DNA of 12,487 nucleotides from Halovenus sp. (GTDB lineage Archaea; Halobacteriota; Halobacteria; Halobacteriales; Haloarculaceae). Shown piece by piece: positions 11,812 through 12,487 of this stretch. The translations under genes were made by a program, and so were the position numbers. The stretch spans positions 1 to 12,487 of the forward strand of contig JAQCNR010000370.1 in NCBI GenBank assembly GCA_028274925.1. The letters run 5' to 3'. How positions within the stretch are numbered: position 1 is the stretch's first letter; each line of letters begins with the position of its first letter. The notes beneath the pieces were generated by a model. The model ran no database searches, had not been told where the DNA came from, and saw nothing but the letters and a program-made list of their open reading frames with translations.

Positions 11812-12402
11812 ATGGAGGTCGGTCTGCTTTCGAGTGGGGGGAAAGACTCCGCGCTCGCTGCCTTGCTTCTCGACGCGCACTGTGATGTGACCGTGCTGTG
11901 CTGTACCTTCGGGATTACCGACGACTACGAGCACGCAATGGCGGCCGGCGAGGCACTCGGCTTCGAGACCCAGCGCGTGGGCCTCGACCCCGACGTCGCT
12001 CACGAGGCCGCCGAGCAGATGGTCGAAGACGGTTACCCACGAAACGGCATCCAGAGTGTTCACGAGCACGCGCTGGAACGCGCTGGAGCGCTGGAGTTCG
12101 ACGGTATTGGCGACGGAACGCGACGAGACGACCGCGTGCCGACGGTGCCGCGCTCGCTCGCACAGAGTATCGAGGACCGCTTCGACGTTGCGCATCTCGC
12201 GCCGCTTGCAGGAATTGGGCGGGGGGCAATCGACCAACTCGTTACCGAACAGCTACAGGTGGAGACCGGACCGAGCGAGGAAATCGAGAAGGGCGATTAC
12301 GAGTCTGAGATTCGAGCGCTCATTGTCGAGGAATACGGCCCAGAAACGGTGGGCGAGATTTTCCCCGAGCACGCACAGTCACGGGTCACTGGTCGGCGAT
12401 AG
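11812..12402 (+). CDS. PP-loop ATP pyrophosphatase (COG2117-like)
   Basis: This 196-residue protein has the N-type ATP pyrophosphatase loop at its start, LLSSGGKDSALAALLL (5-20), which adenylates a substrate with release of pyrophosphate; tRNA thiolases are the best-known users. GIGDGTRRDDRVPTV (98-112) is the second signature, followed by APLAGIGRG (130-138). It resembles the archaeal COG2117 group, described as predicted tRNA-thiouridine-related PP-loop proteins. It has only C24, C30 and C31, not the paired CxxC zinc and iron-sulfur motifs of TtuA-type enzymes, so the chemistry is uncertain. It begins one base after the PDCD5 stop, with only a partial GGTGAG ribosome binding site, suggesting coupled translation. 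It ends 3 bases from the stop of a converging gene. Confidence 0.82.
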   Translation: MEVGLLSSGGKDSALAALLLDAHCDVTVLCCTFGITDDYEHAMAAGEALGFETQRVGLDPDVAHEAAEQMVEDGYPRNGIQSVHEHALERAGALEFDGIGDGTRRDDRVPTVPRSLAQSIEDRFDVAHLAPLAGIGRGAIDQLVTEQLQVETGPSEEIEKGDYESEIRALIVEEYGPETVGEIFPEHAQSRVTGRR

Positions 12403-12405
12403 CAG

Positions 12406-12487
12406 TCAGGGAATCTCGCCGTCGAGTCCGAGATGAATCAGCGTCCCGGCGTAGAACGTACCAGTCACGACCAGCGCCGTCACGCGG
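12406..12487 (-). CDS. membrane protein, 3' end only
   Basis: The minus strand reads as 26 codons, RVTALVVTGTFYAG then TLIHLGLDGEIP, to a TGA at 12406-12408; the gene continues past the right edge. The hydrophobic run suggests a last membrane helix. Support is the haloarchaeal codon use and tight convergence with the PP-loop gene. The family cannot be told from this piece. Confidence 0.5.
   Translation of the reverse strand, partial: RVTALVVTGTFYAGTLIHLGLDGEIP

Overview
The window reads as a chromosomal segment of a halophilic archaeon (Halobacteria). The evidence is high G+C, proteins very rich in Asp/Glu, many genes whose ATG sits about 25-27 nt after a TATA-like box with no leader, and archaeal-type proteins (P0 stalk protein, acidic L12/P1, PDCD5, PAC2 family, TrmB-type regulator). 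I see no transposase, integrase, CRISPR array, tRNA or rRNA. I cannot name the species.

Layout: (1) 1-387, the 3' end of a 2-oxoacid:ferredoxin oxidoreductase beta subunit, tail-to-tail with a leftward group: TrmB-type regulator, cupin, truA (2396 down to 381). (2) A 305-nt gene-free region (2397-2701) with an inverted repeat and AT-rich promoter-like DNA, then rightward DUF5808 membrane protein, Ham1/RdgB-type nucleotide pyrophosphatase and a small membrane protein. (3) 4137-4880: a leftward PIN-domain gene preceded by an overlapping 34-codon gene, a perfect 10+10 inverted repeat between two divergent TATA-like boxes, and a potentially structured small transcript on the other strand. (4) Leftward RCK/TrkA-type protein and DUF1405 membrane protein. 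(5) Rightward Tat-exported DUF3006-like protein, PAC2-family proteasome chaperone homologue and SHOCT membrane protein. (6) A leftward glycine-zipper-like acidic protein, then the ribosomal stalk operon rpl1-rplP0-rpl12. (7) Rightward unknown membrane protein, then PDCD5 and a PP-loop ATPase one base apart, and the 3' end of a converging membrane protein gene at the right edge.

Functional themes are translation and RNA (L1/P0/L12 stalk, TruA, PP-loop protein, PDCD5), nucleotide-pool cleaning (Ham1), protein quality control (PAC2 homologue with a HbYX-like tail) and regulation (TrmB type, RCK). The ribosomal genes use clear GGAGGTG ribosome binding sites, whereas most other genes look leaderless.

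The least ordinary part is 4137-4880. A tiny gene is coupled to a PIN nuclease, with an operator-like palindrome and a candidate small RNA next to it. This is consistent with a toxin-antitoxin-like module, but function cannot be shown from sequence alone.
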